A program made the translations under genes and the position numbers. A model generated the notes under the pieces. It was not told the DNA's origin. It was given only the letters and a program-made list of their open reading frames with translations, and made no database searches. Below are positions 20,742-33,245 of a stretch of DNA of 64,000 nucleotides, one piece after another. How positions within the stretch are numbered: position 1 is the stretch's first letter; every line of letters starts with the position of its first letter. Source of the stretch: Diadophis punctatus similis (Eukaryota; Chordata; Lepidosauria; Squamata; Dipsadidae); NCBI GenBank assembly GCA_023053685.1, contig JALIGW010000001.1, forward strand, positions 163,366,547-163,430,546, written 5' to 3'.

Positions 20742-23106
20742 TATATCACTTAATGATCATCCTCTGTTGCCAGTTTTCCTTAGTAATCATAGTAATAAAT
20801 AATGTTCTCAGATTATTAACTTCTAGCTCAAAGAGATTCATTTCATACTAATTTATAAAGAGATTAATAATTCTTGGCTTAGTAGTCAAAATCACCATTT
20901 GTGGGTTTATTGGCCTATTCATTTTGCAGAGAATTCAGAGATGGAAGGCATGTTTGGTCTTGAACAGATCATTTGCAAGTAATCCCCTGCAAAACTCAGT
21001 TAGGAGAAAGAGCAATAAGCCATCTTCTTCAACAAACATGGTGGACTGACAGACAAAAAAGTTGCCCGTCCTCCAAGGTACCTAAAGTACCATCTTATTT
21101 ATTGTTGCTGTTTTATCTAAAAAGTAATTAGAAAAGCTTTCCCCCACTATTCTTTGTCATAGGAAAAACAAGTTTTTTTTATATTTCTGTGAATAGCAGC
21201 AGTTACACATTCTAGGTGTCTTTTCAAAATCAAAATTTTGCAGAATAGAAACTTAGAAACCATCTGCCTTTTCTCTCCCAATGTTCATTAAAGTATTTTT
21301 CCCCCCAGTACAAGATAGCTTTTTGATAGCACCTTCAACCCTGACTTTCTATTTTCTTTAACCTACATACTCTCTCACACACACACTATACAATTGAGAA
21401 AGCATGGGGAATTTTAAAACGTGACTTTGGGTTTACAAACAAAAAAATAAAAAAACCCCAAGCACCAGCAATGAGAGATAGTTCGTACTTTCTTGGGAAC
21501 ATTTCAGCATAGAGCAAAGCCGCCTTTTCTTTATTCCATACCCCCACAGAAGGAAGTTTTTTTTTTCCTCTTGCAAGGGGATTTTTTTTAAAGCTGCAAG
21601 GACTTTTTCACCAAAAATCCACTTCTTCCTTCTGGTAACTGAACTTGAAGGGAAAATGACTTCTTCATTCTTCCTAGGATAAGAAAAGGAATGAGTTTCC
21701 TCTTCCTTTCATACGTTTGCGAAAGCAGAAATAATAAGTAAAAATGGTGCCTTAAAAAGAAAAGCCTTACTTGCACTAGTCAAAACACAGTTCTATTCCT
21801 CCCCAAAGCTGTACTGAATTGTTCCACAAGTAGAGGTTTTGGTGCAATACCAAAACTGGGCAGAGTGGAACACCACGCTCAGTAAGAGGAGATAGATGTA
21901 TGATCTCTTAATTGATCAAATCCATCCTAAATTTTAAAAAATGGCCTTGAGTGTTGAAATTCGAGAGGTTTTTTTTCTGATTTCAGTTCCTTTACACCCT
22001 ACCATATTTATGCAAACAAGAATTGGTTTTAATTTTTAAAAAATCATTTATATACTCCTTGTTTAGAACCTGAATGTGAGGCAGAATAGGTCGCTGTAAA
22101 ACAGTTTTTTTCTACCTTTAAGCTTATAGCAGTTAAATTTAGGACAATCATGAAACTCAGAAGTGTTGATTGTTATATTGTCTTTTTTCCTGTAGCAATA
22201 AATAACCAAGTGCAATGACAAATCCTAGAGATTGCCACTATGAAGGGTTTTTTTTTAATGATGGCTATTTTCTCTAATGTCTGTCTTTATGCTCTGTGAT
22301 GGGAAATGGGAGTGGATGCAGACATTCCAAAGAATAAAAATTATTTCAAGCAGGAATCTTTACTGACTTGTTTACAGGTGCTGCAAAATTATGTATGCTA
22401 TCAAAATGCCACAAATAAAATTATATGCTGTTAATGTGAAATGTATTTTGTTTAAAAGCATTCAAACACCTTTTATATCATTCATCTGTATTTGTGTACA
22501 GAGAAAAGGACATTTGTGTGATTACAAAACAAATAATTCTATTTACACGTGAGAGGTGAGAAAAAACGTATTTTGTCACCACTGATTTTCAGTATTTAAT
22601 TTTTAAGACATCAATGCAATATAGTACAATCAAATTTTTATTAGGTGGAATAAGGTAATGATACCGTGGTCTTGAATTCAAAACCATCTTTGAGAAGGTG
22701 AATGGAAATATTAGGGAAATCTGGAAATCTGATTAATATAAAATTGATGAGATAAAATCTGAATACTTGGATATTCTAACTCATTGTGAAACAAAATAGG
22801 AATTAGACAACTGGGAAGATGGAATTATTTCCTTCTAAAATACTAAATGATCTAGTTAATGACAGCACTTCCTCTCCAGAACCAAGATGCAATCAGTGGC
22901 ACAGGAGTAGTCAGCCTGTGCCCAAAACAGTGTTTGGGTCTTTCTTTCTTCAGTGGAATATGTAACGTTTTAAGAGAAAACTCTGTTAATTATAATAAAC
23001 AATTCATCAATATTAAAGTATACTAACAAAATAATAGAAGGGTGACACTGCAAGTAGATTAACTGATACTTCTCTAAATCAGTTTAGCCTGATCAACATA
23101 TAGTGA
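20742..23106. other. AT-rich sequence, probable distal CD2AP 3' flank
   Basis: No exon or transposon end recognised. It contains AATAAA motifs near 22197, 22337 and 22410 that could end a long CD2AP 3' UTR. Short poly-T and poly-A runs only. Confidence 0.35.
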
Positions 23107-23231
23107 GATACTGTCAAACTCCCAGCCCGCGGGACGGATGTGTCACACGCTGGCCATGCTCAGTTTAGTGAAGGGGGGAAAAGTCCTGATACGTCACTTG
23201 ACAATGCCATGACGTGAGTTTGACACCCCTG
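23107..23231. mobile_element. hAT-type miniature element (GAGTTTGACACCCCTG termini)
   Basis: The right end gagtttgacacccctg is intact and the left end (actgtcaaactcccag) decayed. The interior (cgctggccatgctcagttta, aaaagtcctgatacgtcac) matches the element at 53496-53615. It is 125 bp with no ORF. The target duplication is unclear. Confidence 0.7.
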
Positions 23232-24572
23232 TACTAAGCAAACTAATTCTCTTAGCCTTGAGTAGTTTGGCTACGTCTGTCTCTCTGATCAAACTTAACA
23301 TCCAATTATGAATAATTAAAAGTTATGACAAAAAAAGTTTCAGAATTGCTAGTAAAAGCCATGTTCACAATGCCTTTGTCATTGCCCTTGTTTTCACTTA
23401 AAAGTTAAGACCAATCTGTGAAGGGGCCATGAAAATGAGCAATTACATTCATTTTATGCTGCCACTTGTCACATTCTGTTAACTCTACACCAAATTAAAT
23501 ATCCTGGTTACTCTGATCCGTTTTATTTAAAACATTTTTTTGAGATTCAAACAATTCTACCATGTAAGAGGCCAGCAGTCTAGTTGGCGCTCTACCTAAT
23601 GAACTAATCAGCATTAACTACATGCATGTAATAGATTTTATGGATTGGTCATTGAGCACAGTTTAAAAAGCAAATTCATGGTTAGTATATCCCCAATCCC
23701 AATTTAGGCAAATAGAATTTCTTAATTTCCCTTTAGGGACTGTTCTTTTTCAAGGAAACATATCAAACCAGTTACTCTGTCTATTATGTTTGCAAACAAT
23801 GTAATATGAACAGATCACAGGGTATTTGCTTGTGGAGAACATTGCTTGGTTTTCTCCCACTTCCTCCCAAACCTGTTCTGAATGGTACAGTAGTAAAAGG
23901 TGATACAAACTAAAAAAAAAAGGGGGGGGGGAATAAAGCAAATAAAAGATGCAAAAGACTGTTTTAAGAAAGCAACTTTCTATTCTCATCATAACAAATG
24001 TAAACAATTTCACTCTCTTTTCACCCCTTAATTAACAGATTAAAAAAACTCTTACATCCCATAATTCAACTATAAGGAAATTCAGGAAGTAATACCTTTT
24101 CCAATCCAGCTGTTAAACAAAAAAATTCAAAAATAATATTACCTAACAAACATGACTCATCATTCTATATCTTGACTCTTAACTAAGAAAATCCACATTT
24201 AAAATGCATAAAGTAGTCCTAGTATCCTAGTATAAACCAAAGGCTGAAATTGAACATGACAGGGGGGACAATATATCCTTTAAAGAGAACAAGCTCATAA
24301 AGTTCTCTTAATTTAAATGAAAAGATAAGCCAATTTAGATACTGCCAAACATGAACATGTTTAAAGGCTTAAACATTTTCCCCCTTTCATTCAATTGTGC
24401 CTAATTCTCTGAGTCTGCGTGAACAAGTTACTGCAATTTTAGGGGCAGATTTTCAGAATTTCACAATTACCCAGCTGGCTTTGTGCCTCAGTCAGAACTC
24501 ATGACCTTCCTGTTTCTAGCCTTCCTATTTCTACCACTATACAAAACTGCTCTCCAAACACCATATTAATAA
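23232..24572. other. AT-rich spacer, nothing recognised
   Basis: No gene, RNA or transposon end was recognised apart from short homopolymer runs (for example a G-run near 23925). Confidence 0.4.
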
Positions 24573-24830
24573 GAGCCGAGGTGGCGCAGCAGTTAGAGTG
24601 CAGTACTGCAGGCTACTTTAGCTGACTGTGATCAGCAGTTCAGCTGTTCAGATCTCACCGGCTCAAGGTTGACTCAGCCTTCCATCCTTCTGAGGTAGGT
24701 AAAATGAGGACCCAGATTGTTGGGGGCAATATAAATATACATTGCTTACTGGTGTAAACCGCTTAGAGAGTGCTTGCACTTTGAGGCGGTATATAAGTCT
24801 CACTAATAAATAAATAATAAATAAATAAAT
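24573..24830 (+). mobile_element. Sauria-type tRNA-derived SINE
   Basis: Starts gagccgaggtggcgcagcag, has the body gactcagccttccatccttc and aaaatgaggacccagattg, and ends in an (AAAT)n tail. atattaa-like sequence on both sides suggests a target duplication. Confidence 0.88.
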
Positions 24831-27430
24831 ATTAACCATAAGCAAATCCAGTACACAACATTTTTCCAGTTCAGATGTCAGCAAGTCCAAAAAGAACCAC
24901 CCAAAATAATATGTCCCAATTTTAACCCTGATTGAATAAACTAAATTTGTGTTCTTACTTTTTGCATAAAACAATCTTGCTCTTTAATCCATTCAAATGA
25001 TTGTTGATCCTTGTCTCAAATTTCTTCAAAAATTTAAAAAGCCTCTTTTCTAAGTCCACCAAAAAAAATACTATACCAATTACTCTCTGGGATTGGCATT
25101 CTTATTTCGTTTTTTTTTAAAGCCTCATCTGATTTTTTTTTATGTCTAATGACAAATTCTTGTTCACATTCTCAGATAGATTTTGTTGCAAATCTTTTTC
25201 TATAACAGCCTCATCTGGGAAATAGAATGTTGCTAAGAACAGACAACATAGCTGACATCAATTATTCAAGGTCCCAGTACAATTTCTCAAAAATGTCTTT
25301 GAACACCAAGTTGCTTATCTTGTTATTTCTCTTCTAGTGTCTCCAATATTGAAAATAACTTTCCTTTTCCACAAAAATACAATTATTCTTTAGAATTTAT
25401 TTCAAAGTATTAATATTCAAAATCAAATATTCCAACTTTTCAGATCCCTTAATCTGTTTAAAACTTTCTAAACATCTTGTTTTTTGCTGTTTATTTTATA
25501 GTCTTAAAGCTTTTAAAGTAACTGTTAAGAAATATTAAGGAATGAAAGCACTCATCTGTGTTTCCAGCCTTGTTATTTTGAAGGTCTCTAACCTTTTTAA
25601 AGTAGTTAATACCAATTTCTAATAGCTGATTAGCAGAGGAAGTGTGAATTTATATTCCCTTGGTTCCTGGTTTGCTACCTTGAGATTTCATGAAAAGCCA
25701 CTTTATGGAGCACAGCTTGTGTGAACCTGCATCCTCTGTTCGCCCAAGGTGGGTCAAACAAGGTGATCTGCTCATTCACCTGCCTGTTTTTAGTTGCAAT
25801 TGTCAACTCCACTTTCATGGATCTGTCTTCACGCCTCCATTCTTCTTCAGAAGTCATTTAGTCACTATGGTTCTGATGTCACACCCAAATTTCACAAGAC
25901 ACAATTTCTTCGGATTTTCATTGACTGTTGATTATATCCTATGATCTATCAGATCATCGTTCCTCCAAGCAAGACTTTCAGGCTTATTTAAATAATCTTT
26001 TATACAAACTATGGCTCCAAGCAGTCTTGTCTAGATTTAAATTTAGATAATTCAGTCTTCATTTGATTCCGGTTTTCATCTTCTATCATGTCTGATCCTT
26101 CATTCACAGCACACTGGAGCTTCTTTGGTTCATTCAATCTAGACTTTAATAGATTTTATCATTGTCCCACATTTCTTCTTCAGAGCATCAAAAACTAATC
26201 CGTCGAGCTGTATGGAACTTTAATGTAAAGAACATTTAAAAAAAAAGATTTCTGTGTATACGATCATCCTAGTTCTATATGGATATTAAGTAGTGTAATG
26301 CAAATCAAACCCTGGCAACCTAGAATTGTGTTTGTGACAATGTTTTCCACAAATCTAAATAATCAATGGGAAATTGGGTCCTGTGCTACTAACTGGATGA
26401 ATGGAGTCTCAGCATTGCTTACTTGGAACAGACCAATTACATCTTTCCTTTATCTGCTTTTAGGAAATTGAAATCAATCTTCAGCCTTATTCTGATGTTA
26501 TTTAGTCAAGCACTGGAAATTTATCCAAAATCATAATAGTAAATAAATCTGTCAGTTATCTATTTTTGGAAATAGCAACTTCCACATAATTCCTCTTTGC
26601 AATTCTCCTTTATCATTTGAAGTTGATTAAGACTGTCCCTCTGGGGACGAAAGCAGAAAGGATGTTATCTCTTCCATAAAAGGTTACCACAATTTCAGCT
26701 GGCTGTGAAGATCCTCAGGCATCAATATATCCAATGAAATAAGCACACCATAAAGCAAAAGCCTAACTTAACTATGAAGAGTGCTGATAAGAAAAAATAT
26801 CTCTAATTAACATTCTTCAATTTTCTTAGCACTTCCAAAATGCTGCCCTTAAGACATAAACATAACTTTACTAATTTTGTCCATTTAACTTCTAGCTTTC
26901 CACAAAAAGCACACGTTATGGGTGTCTAATTGTGTCAAATCGGGTTGAAAGCCAGAACGCCAGAGTGTTATGATGAATTTCTCTAAATCACTGGAGTGCT
27001 TTTCAAGTGCAAATACATCTTACATTTTAAGCATGCTCAATTAAGAATCCCATCTCACTAGATATATATAGTTTCCAATATATCAAATACTGGGGACTGA
27101 GAATACACTGGCCACCACCATCATTTCTATTCCTTGATGGTAGGCATTTTCAAGAATGCCTCTGAGTCCCAAATGGTCCCCACAGAAAATAATAATAACG
27201 CTGGCGTACTTTAGCCTAGTCCTGGACATGGGTTTACCTGCCCAGAAAATGAACAAAGGTGAGTAGAGGTAGTAGGAAGCATCATGCAGGGGCAGGAGAG
27301 GAGCTAAAGGAATGGCAAAAGGCATTCTGGTATTGTGCCCACATCATTTACCTGTTGCTGCATCTAATTGCAAGTGTAAAATTTCCTAAGATTATTGCAA
27401 ATTAGTAAGTGGAATAGCAGGACATTATAA
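24831..27430. other. AT-rich spacer, possibly degraded LINE sequence
   Basis: Parts of 24840-25700 resemble antisense LINE sequence but no diagnostic motif was found. The 60-103-codon ORFs here have no recognisable domain. No host exon recognised. Confidence 0.3.
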
Positions 27431-27480
27431 TGGAAGACTAGAAGACCTCTAAGGTCCCTTCCAACTCTGTTAGTCTGTTA
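27431..27480 (+). mobile_element. CR1 LINE 3' tail fragment
   Basis: The text agaagacctctaaggtccct, tccaactctgttagtctgtt is the typical extreme 3' end of squamate CR1 elements. Confidence 0.75.
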
Positions 27481-28024
27481 TTATGTCATTCCATCTGACA
27501 GTAGTTCACACATTGCATGAAGCCCAGGTTTGTTTTATCTAGGTTCTGTTGAATAAACTAGAATGGTTGGGATTTACCATAATATTAAATCAAACCAGGT
27601 TTACAGTCTATAGTTGCTGAGTCCACATAATAGTGTAAGCTAAATCAAACAAATTCCAGTAGTGCTTAATGCTGGAGTCCTCAGTGTGACGTCACTGGGA
27701 CCAATGTATCCCTTGGCATCCTCCAACTGCTATACCCCATCTGACATTTTGCTTTGTGACATCTCTCTCTAGCACTACAGTCTCAACATGTTCTCAAAAT
27801 TCAAGTGTGCTCACTGAACAATATAGTTGGAAATTCCTGAAGTAGAGAATCTGTGATATGCATCAGCATTAGCAATTATGAGGCAGAATCCAGGAACAGA
27901 TCTGACCTCATGGAGGCCTGAACATACTACGGTATCTATGTTCCTGAAATAGACTTGACCCTTGGCCAACTTCAGCAAAACCACTGCTGCTTTAAGTCGA
28001 GTTATTTTTTGTGATTTTTCATTA
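27481..28024. other. spacer, nothing recognised
   Basis: No coding exon or repeat ends recognised. Confidence 0.4.
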
Positions 28025-28338
28025 CAGGTACTCTTCTGTTCTGAACTACTGCAGTTGTTAAGTGAATCATGCGGTCGTTAAGCAAATCCAGCTTCCCCAT
28101 TGACTTTGCTTGACAGAAACTGACTGGAAAGGTTGCAAGTGGTGTTCATGTGACCCTGGGACGCTGCAACCATTGTAAATACATGCTGGCTGCCAAGAGC
28201 CCAACTTCTGATCACATGACCATGGGGATGTTGCGATGGTTGTAAGTTTGACAACTTACAACCATAAGTCACTTTTTTCAGGGCCATTGTAACTTTGAAT
28301 GGTCACTAAATGAATGGTTAAGTCGAGGATTACCTATA
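28025..28338. repeat. dispersed inverted-repeat family copy
   Basis: The interior has cagttgttaagtgaatcatg, cacatgaccatggggatgtt and caacttacaaccataagtca, and it ends gttaagtcgaggattacct. It matches copies at 9901, 50698 and the fragment at 30475. Confidence 0.7.
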
Positions 28339-28529
28339 GTGAGATATTTACAGAGACAAACTGGTCTCTCAAGATATAATTTAAAATGTGACCAACATTA
28401 CAATATTTTATCTTCTTGAATTCAGCTAAAAAATGTACAATTAATTTTCTTCTTTCATGCAACAAAACCTAACAGTTATACCTGGGGAAGGTAGTCTAGT
28501 AAAATGATCACATATGTCTGCAGAAATGT

Positions 28530-28745
28530 CTTCCTGTTAGTTGCGAAGTCGTGTCCAATTCATCGCGACCCCATGGACAACGTTCCTCCAGGCCTTCCTG
28601 TCCTCTACCATCCTCTGGAGTTCATTTAAGCTCATGCCTATTGTTTCAGTGACTCCATCCAGCCACCTCATTCTCTGTTGTCCCCTTCTTCTTTTGCCCT
28701 CAATCTTTCCCAGCATTAGGCTCTTCTCTAGTAAAATGCCTACAT
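28530..28745 (-). mobile_element. BovB (RTE) LINE 3' end fragment
   Basis: Antisense BovB tail: gttgcgaagtcgtgtccaat, tcatcgcgaccccatggac, followed by tccagccacctcattctctg and gtccccttcttcttttgccc. BovB is abundant in snakes. No intact ORF. Confidence 0.75.
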
Positions 28746-28900
28746 ACCAGGGGTGGGTTCCTCCTGGTTCGGACTAGTTCTATAGAACCGGTAGTGACCT
28801 GCTGGTGACGTCACGATGACATCACCGAACCGGATCAATTGGTGCTGGTCCATGGGAACCACCATCTTTTTTTTTAATAAGAGAAGGGCATTTTTCAACT
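28746..28900. mobile_element. hAT-type element fragment (CAGGGGTGGGTTCC terminus)
   Basis: The left end caggggtgggttcctcctgg, then ctatagaaccggtagtgacc and gctggtgacgtcacgatgac, match the left part of the complete element at 60062-60565. No right end was found before the TG microsatellite, so it is probably truncated. Confidence 0.65.
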
Positions 28901-29147
28901 GAAAAATGCCTTTCTCCTATTTTGCAGCCAGGCACCATTTTCCTTGCCTCCTTCCCATTTTTATTTGGTTTTCCCTCCCACCCTGAAAGCAAAAGGAAGC
29001 AGGGGGGGAGGGGGGAAGAAGGATAGCTCAGACTATTGCTATGATTTTTTGCTCCTATATTCTGTTGTTTAGGTATAAATTTGGTTAATGTAGAAATTTT
29101 ACTTAGAGCCTATTAAACAACGGAGCTAGCTTCCTGCCTGCAATCAG

Positions 29148-29150
<3 letters not shown>

Positions 29151-29196
<46 letters not shown>

Positions 29197-29310
29197 GGGA
29201 CAGAGAGCGAGAAAGAGACAAAGAAAGAAAGAGGAAGGGAGAAAGAAAGAGAAAGAGGAAGAAAGGAAGGAAGATAAAATCAGGAGGGAGGATGGAAGGA
29301 AGGAAGGAAT
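29151..29310. repeat. (GT)n followed by purine-rich (GAAA/GGAA) tract
   Basis: (GT)22 at 29151-29194 is followed by a GA/GGAA-rich tract to about 29310. The ORFs across it are artefacts of the repeat. Confidence 0.95.
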
Positions 29311-29390
29311 AAATAAGGTTGTAAAGGGGGTTCATGTGAGTGGGTGGGAGTTTTCAGTGGAAAATGGGTCCAAATGGCTCTTTGAATGTT

Positions 29391-29795
29391 TAAGGTGATT
29401 AGGGGACTGGAGGCTAAAACATGAAGAACAGTTGCAGGAACTGGGTATGTCTAGTTTAATGAAAAGAAGGACCAGGGGTGACATGATAGCAGTGTTCCAA
29501 TATCTCAGGGGTTGCCACAAAGAAGAGGGAGTCAAACTATTCTCCAAGGCACCTGGGGGTAGAACAAGAAGCAATGGGTGGAAACTAAACAAGGAGAGAA
29601 GCAACTTAGAACTAAGGAGAAATTTCCTGACAGAACAATTAATCAGTGTAACAGCTTGCCTCCAGAAGTTGTGAATGCTCCAGCACTGGAAGTTTTTAAG
29701 AAGATGTTGGATAATCGTTTGTCTGAAGGGTGTAGGGTTTCCTGCCTAAGCAGGGGGTTGGACTAGAAGACCTCCAAGGTCCCTTCCAACTCTGT
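29391..29795 (+). mobile_element. CR1 LINE 3' end
   Basis: Sense CR1 ORF2 C-terminus (QELGMSSLMKRRTRGDMIAV, FQYLRGCHKEEGVKLFSKAP) and 3' tail (gacctccaaggtcccttcc aactctg). 5'-truncated. It ends in a (TTG)n run. Confidence 0.9.
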
Positions 29796-29850
29796 TGTTG
29801 TTGTTGTTGTTGTTATTGTTGCTGCTGCTACTGCTGCTGATTCCCGACCT
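29794..29850 (+). repeat. (GTT)n / (GCT)n microsatellite at CR1 tail
   Basis: Trinucleotide array beginning within the CR1 tail and drifting from GTT to GCT units. Confidence 0.9.
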
Positions 29851-30060
29851 AAACTAACAAAAACAACAACAACAAATGAATTAATGTGCCTCCTGCATCA
29901 TTTTTATTACCTCCATGATATTAACCATTCAATTGTTAAGGTATCCAAGACTTCTAAATCCTTTGCTGGCATACTCCTTATAGCAGAGATATCAGATCAC
30001 ATGAAGATACATATGAATAAAATCCACTTATATCAATCAGTAGGGCTCATATAGGGTATT

Positions 30061-30062
<2 letters not shown>

Positions 30063-30127
<65 letters not shown>

Positions 30128-30196
30128 AAAAAGAAGGGAGAGAGAGAGTCAAGAAAGAAAAAGAGAAAGAAAGAGAAAGAGAAAGAAAGAGGAAGG

Positions 30197-30253
<57 letters not shown>
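30063..30253. repeat. (GA)n microsatellite, compound
   Basis: GA dinucleotide runs flank a GAAA/GGGA-rich centre. The Ser/Leu repeat ORFs on the opposite strand are not genes. Confidence 0.97.
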
Positions 30254-30254
<1 letters not shown>

Positions 30255-30474
30255 ACCACAAACCCTGCCACTAGACGTGGCTTCAGAAGACACTTTGAAA
30301 CAGCACAGCAATTTAGGACTGGAAGATATCTCGGAGGACATCTAGTCCAACTCTGTGCTGTAGCAGGAACATTTAAATTGTCTGGATTATTTTGGTGCCT
30401 CTAACAGAGAGGAAAATTGCCAGAAAGAAGAAGGAGTTTACTAGGACAAGGCTGCCATGTAGAGGAAGGCAGAG

Positions 30475-30600
30475 ATAGTCCTTGACTTATGACCACAATT
30501 GAGCCCAAAATTTTGGTTGCTAAGCAAGAGCGTTGTTAAGTGAGTTTCACCACATTTTACTCAATCCATGACATTTCCTGGCTCTAACAGTCATATGCAA
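30475..30600. repeat. fragment of the dispersed inverted-repeat family
   Basis: The text agtccttgacttatgaccac, aattgagcccaaaattttgg, gttgttaagtgagtttcacc matches one end of the family seen at 50698-51034. Truncated. Confidence 0.7.
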
Positions 30601-30730
30601 GCTAGGGAAGAACATCTGAAGACATGTGTAATGTTCTAATGTACAGAAGTTATGGTTAAATGTGTGGCAGAAAGTGGACTCTGGGTGTGTTTTTCCAAAT
30701 GCAGTAAGTGAGGTAATGTGTAGTTTTAGA

Positions 30731-30878
<148 letters not shown>

Positions 30879-31021
30879 ACATACACATAGAGTATATATA
30901 GTAGATAATGTATCTTTTTGTGTGCCTGTGTGTAATATGTATGTACACATATGGCAAATATACATAGGATTAAATAGTATGTTTTGGATGTTCAGTAGTA
31001 GTAAATAGACAGGGAAATTGT

Positions 31022-31275
31022 ATCTCTTTGTGGCGAGGAGAGGCCAGGCACCCTAATCCTAACCTTTGACGTGAGTGACGTCAAATTGGACATGCCCACC
31101 CAGTCACATGACCACCCAGCAACCCCCACCCAGTCACATGACCGCAAAGCCACTCCCACCCAGTCACATGACTGCCAAACCACTCCCACCCAGTCACATG
31201 ACCATGAAGACATGCCCACCATTACATGACCATCAAGCCACACCCACAAAATAAGTCACGCCCACAGAGTGTTAG
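31022..31275. repeat. hAT fragment with amplified ~30-bp minisatellite
   Basis: About five copies of a 30-bp unit (cccacccagtcacatgaccg...) lie at 31091-31240, followed by acgcccacagagtgttagta. The same phrase occurs once near the right end of the hAT element at 60062-60565 (acccggtcacatggctggca, gcccacagagtggtagta). This is therefore probably a truncated relative in which the subterminal unit was amplified. Confidence 0.6.
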
Positions 31276-32003
31276 TAAAAATATATACGTATGTACAAAT
31301 ATATAAGAATATATGTAGAAATACTGTATATAAAAATATATAGAAATATAGAAATATATGTATATATATATATGTATATAGAAATGCCTACATCCAGGCA
31401 ATATTAGGAATATTGTTATGCAGCACCACACAAATCTGAAGATCCCATCAGTTAGAAAGCTGGAGATAATTTTAACAAAAAGAATGGGTTATAAATTGTA
31501 AACTGCTCAAACATTATAAATACATTATGAATGTTTTAGTCTTATCATATTCCCTAACAGCACCCAGAAAAGTTGTCCTTGCGTCCCTTTCCATTTATTC
31601 TGAAGGTTACTAATGCGATAAATGCCATAATACACTACTATTGTTTTCATACATTTGCTCAAACCAAAAACTGCTATTAAATCATACCAACATTTTGAAA
31701 CACTGTAACCATTTTCCAGTTTCAAATATCTTTCCTCCTCTTACATTAGGGATTCTAAAATTGTGTACTTCCTACATTGGTATGTCTCCATTTAACCTTT
31801 CACTGACAGATACTAGGAACAGAGCCTTAAAATGCCACAACTGTGCTTGTTACCATTTTTAGTGAGCTGACAATTCAACTGGAATCAGGAAGTAAAATTG
31901 TTACCTCACATTTTAGTCCCCACTTGTTTTCCTTCCCAACCTACTGTATTTTCAGAGCTGTTAAAAGTCTGCTCTCAGTTTGGTCTCCCTCCTCTTCCTA
32001 CAT
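31276..32003. other. AT-rich spacer with (TA/TG)-rich stretch
   Basis: 31276-31383 is a TA/TG-rich imperfect array. The remainder has no recognisable gene or repeat boundary. Confidence 0.5.
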
Positions 32004-32254
32004 CAGCGGTTCTCAACCTGGGGGTCGCAACCCCTTTGGGGGTTGAACGACCCTTTCACCGGAGTCGGGAGACTTCGCCCGGATGCCGCCATTACCCTCT
32101 GCGCATGCGCAGAACGCTTTACACATGCGCAGAGAGTAAAAGAACCCAAATGGTGGCGGCAGGCCGGGGTTGCGGTGGCGGGCGTGGCGGCAGTGTGGGT
32201 CGCAGGGCGGGGGCGGGGCGGGGGTCGCGGCATTAGGAAGGTTGAGAACCACTG
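32004..32254. mobile_element. hAT-type non-autonomous element (CAGCGGTTCTCAACC termini)
   Basis: The ends are cagcggttctcaacc and ggttgagaaccactg. Perfect 8-bp target duplications tcctacat lie at 31996-32003 and 32255-32262. The interior is CpG-rich. No transposase. Same terminus as 7489-7664. Confidence 0.92.
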
Positions 32255-32262
32255 TCCTACAT

Positions 32263-32982
32263 GGATGATTTTTAAAATATGTTTTGCCCTTAGACGCTTT
32301 ATATTATATTTCATAGTCTTTTTTCCTTATCTTCTCCTTTCATAGACCCAACTTAAACTTGAATCCCAGTCAAAATTCAATCTTTCCTTTTCCTATTGAG
32401 GTACTGGAATGTAAATATATGGACTGGGACTTTGCATTAACAGTCCAGTTATCACTGGTCTCATGGAAAGTCAACTTCTCAGTCACAAGGACCAGAAGAA
32501 AAATAAAGCATAGATTCCCAGAGAACTTTTGTTAGTTTTGCAAGAATAGTTTAACTGCTATGTAGGAATGGAAGCATTTTGAGAGGCGCAAAACTCCAAA
32601 ATCAACTAAGCTATATTAAAAAGCTATTTCAAATATAAAACTATTCAGGTATCAAAAAATTCCTACCAGACACCGAGACAAGCAATCCTGCTATTTTTAT
32701 ATCAAATAGAATTAACCTCATCTGCAGACTATAAGAACTTATCTGGAGTACTTTTTAGATGCAATTTCCCTACAGTGTCTTTGTAGACTTTTAGGGTTTG
32801 ATCCAACTCATTTGTGCTCAATTACCATTTTTACACAGTTTTTCTTACTCATTTTGAAGGAGAAAAAATACTTTCAAATCCTCTGCTGAGTGGGAAAGAA
32901 AGAACTATTTTATGCACTTCCTGCTGATTACCACACAGAGTGTAGCTAGAGGTGGATTACTTCCATATCTTATTTCTTAGAG
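32263..32982. other. AT-rich spacer, nothing recognised
   Basis: No gene or repeat boundary recognised. Confidence 0.4.
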
Positions 32983-33245
32983 CAGGGGTGTCAAACTCAA
33001 TTTCATTGAGGGCCACATCATGGTTGTGATTGACCTCGGGGGGTGGGAGCCAAGGTGTGTGTGGCCAGCTCAACATCACTCATGTCGGGGGGCACCTGTG
33101 GTGGCTTGGGCATGGCTGGGGGAGTTCCCAGCGCTGCCCTCCCGAGCTCCGTTTTTGCTAGCAGAGGCACTGCGGGCCAGACCTTAGTTGTTTCCAGGGT
33201 GGCCCCGTGGGCCAGATCTAAGCATCCTTGAGTTTGACACCCCTG
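32983..33245. mobile_element. hAT-type non-autonomous element (CAGGGGTGTCAAACTC termini)
   Basis: 263 bp with 16-bp inverted termini caggggtgtcaaactc and gagtttgacacccctg. Flanking 8-mers tcttagag and ttttagta are only loosely similar. The outer ~45 bp including tgagggccacat closely resemble the end of the autonomous hAT element at 61469. It is therefore a likely deletion derivative or dependant of that family. Confidence 0.85.

Noticed and set aside
31091..31240. CRISPR-like regularly spaced repeat
   Set aside because: The ~30-bp units are contiguous without unique spacers in a vertebrate transposon context; it is a minisatellite.
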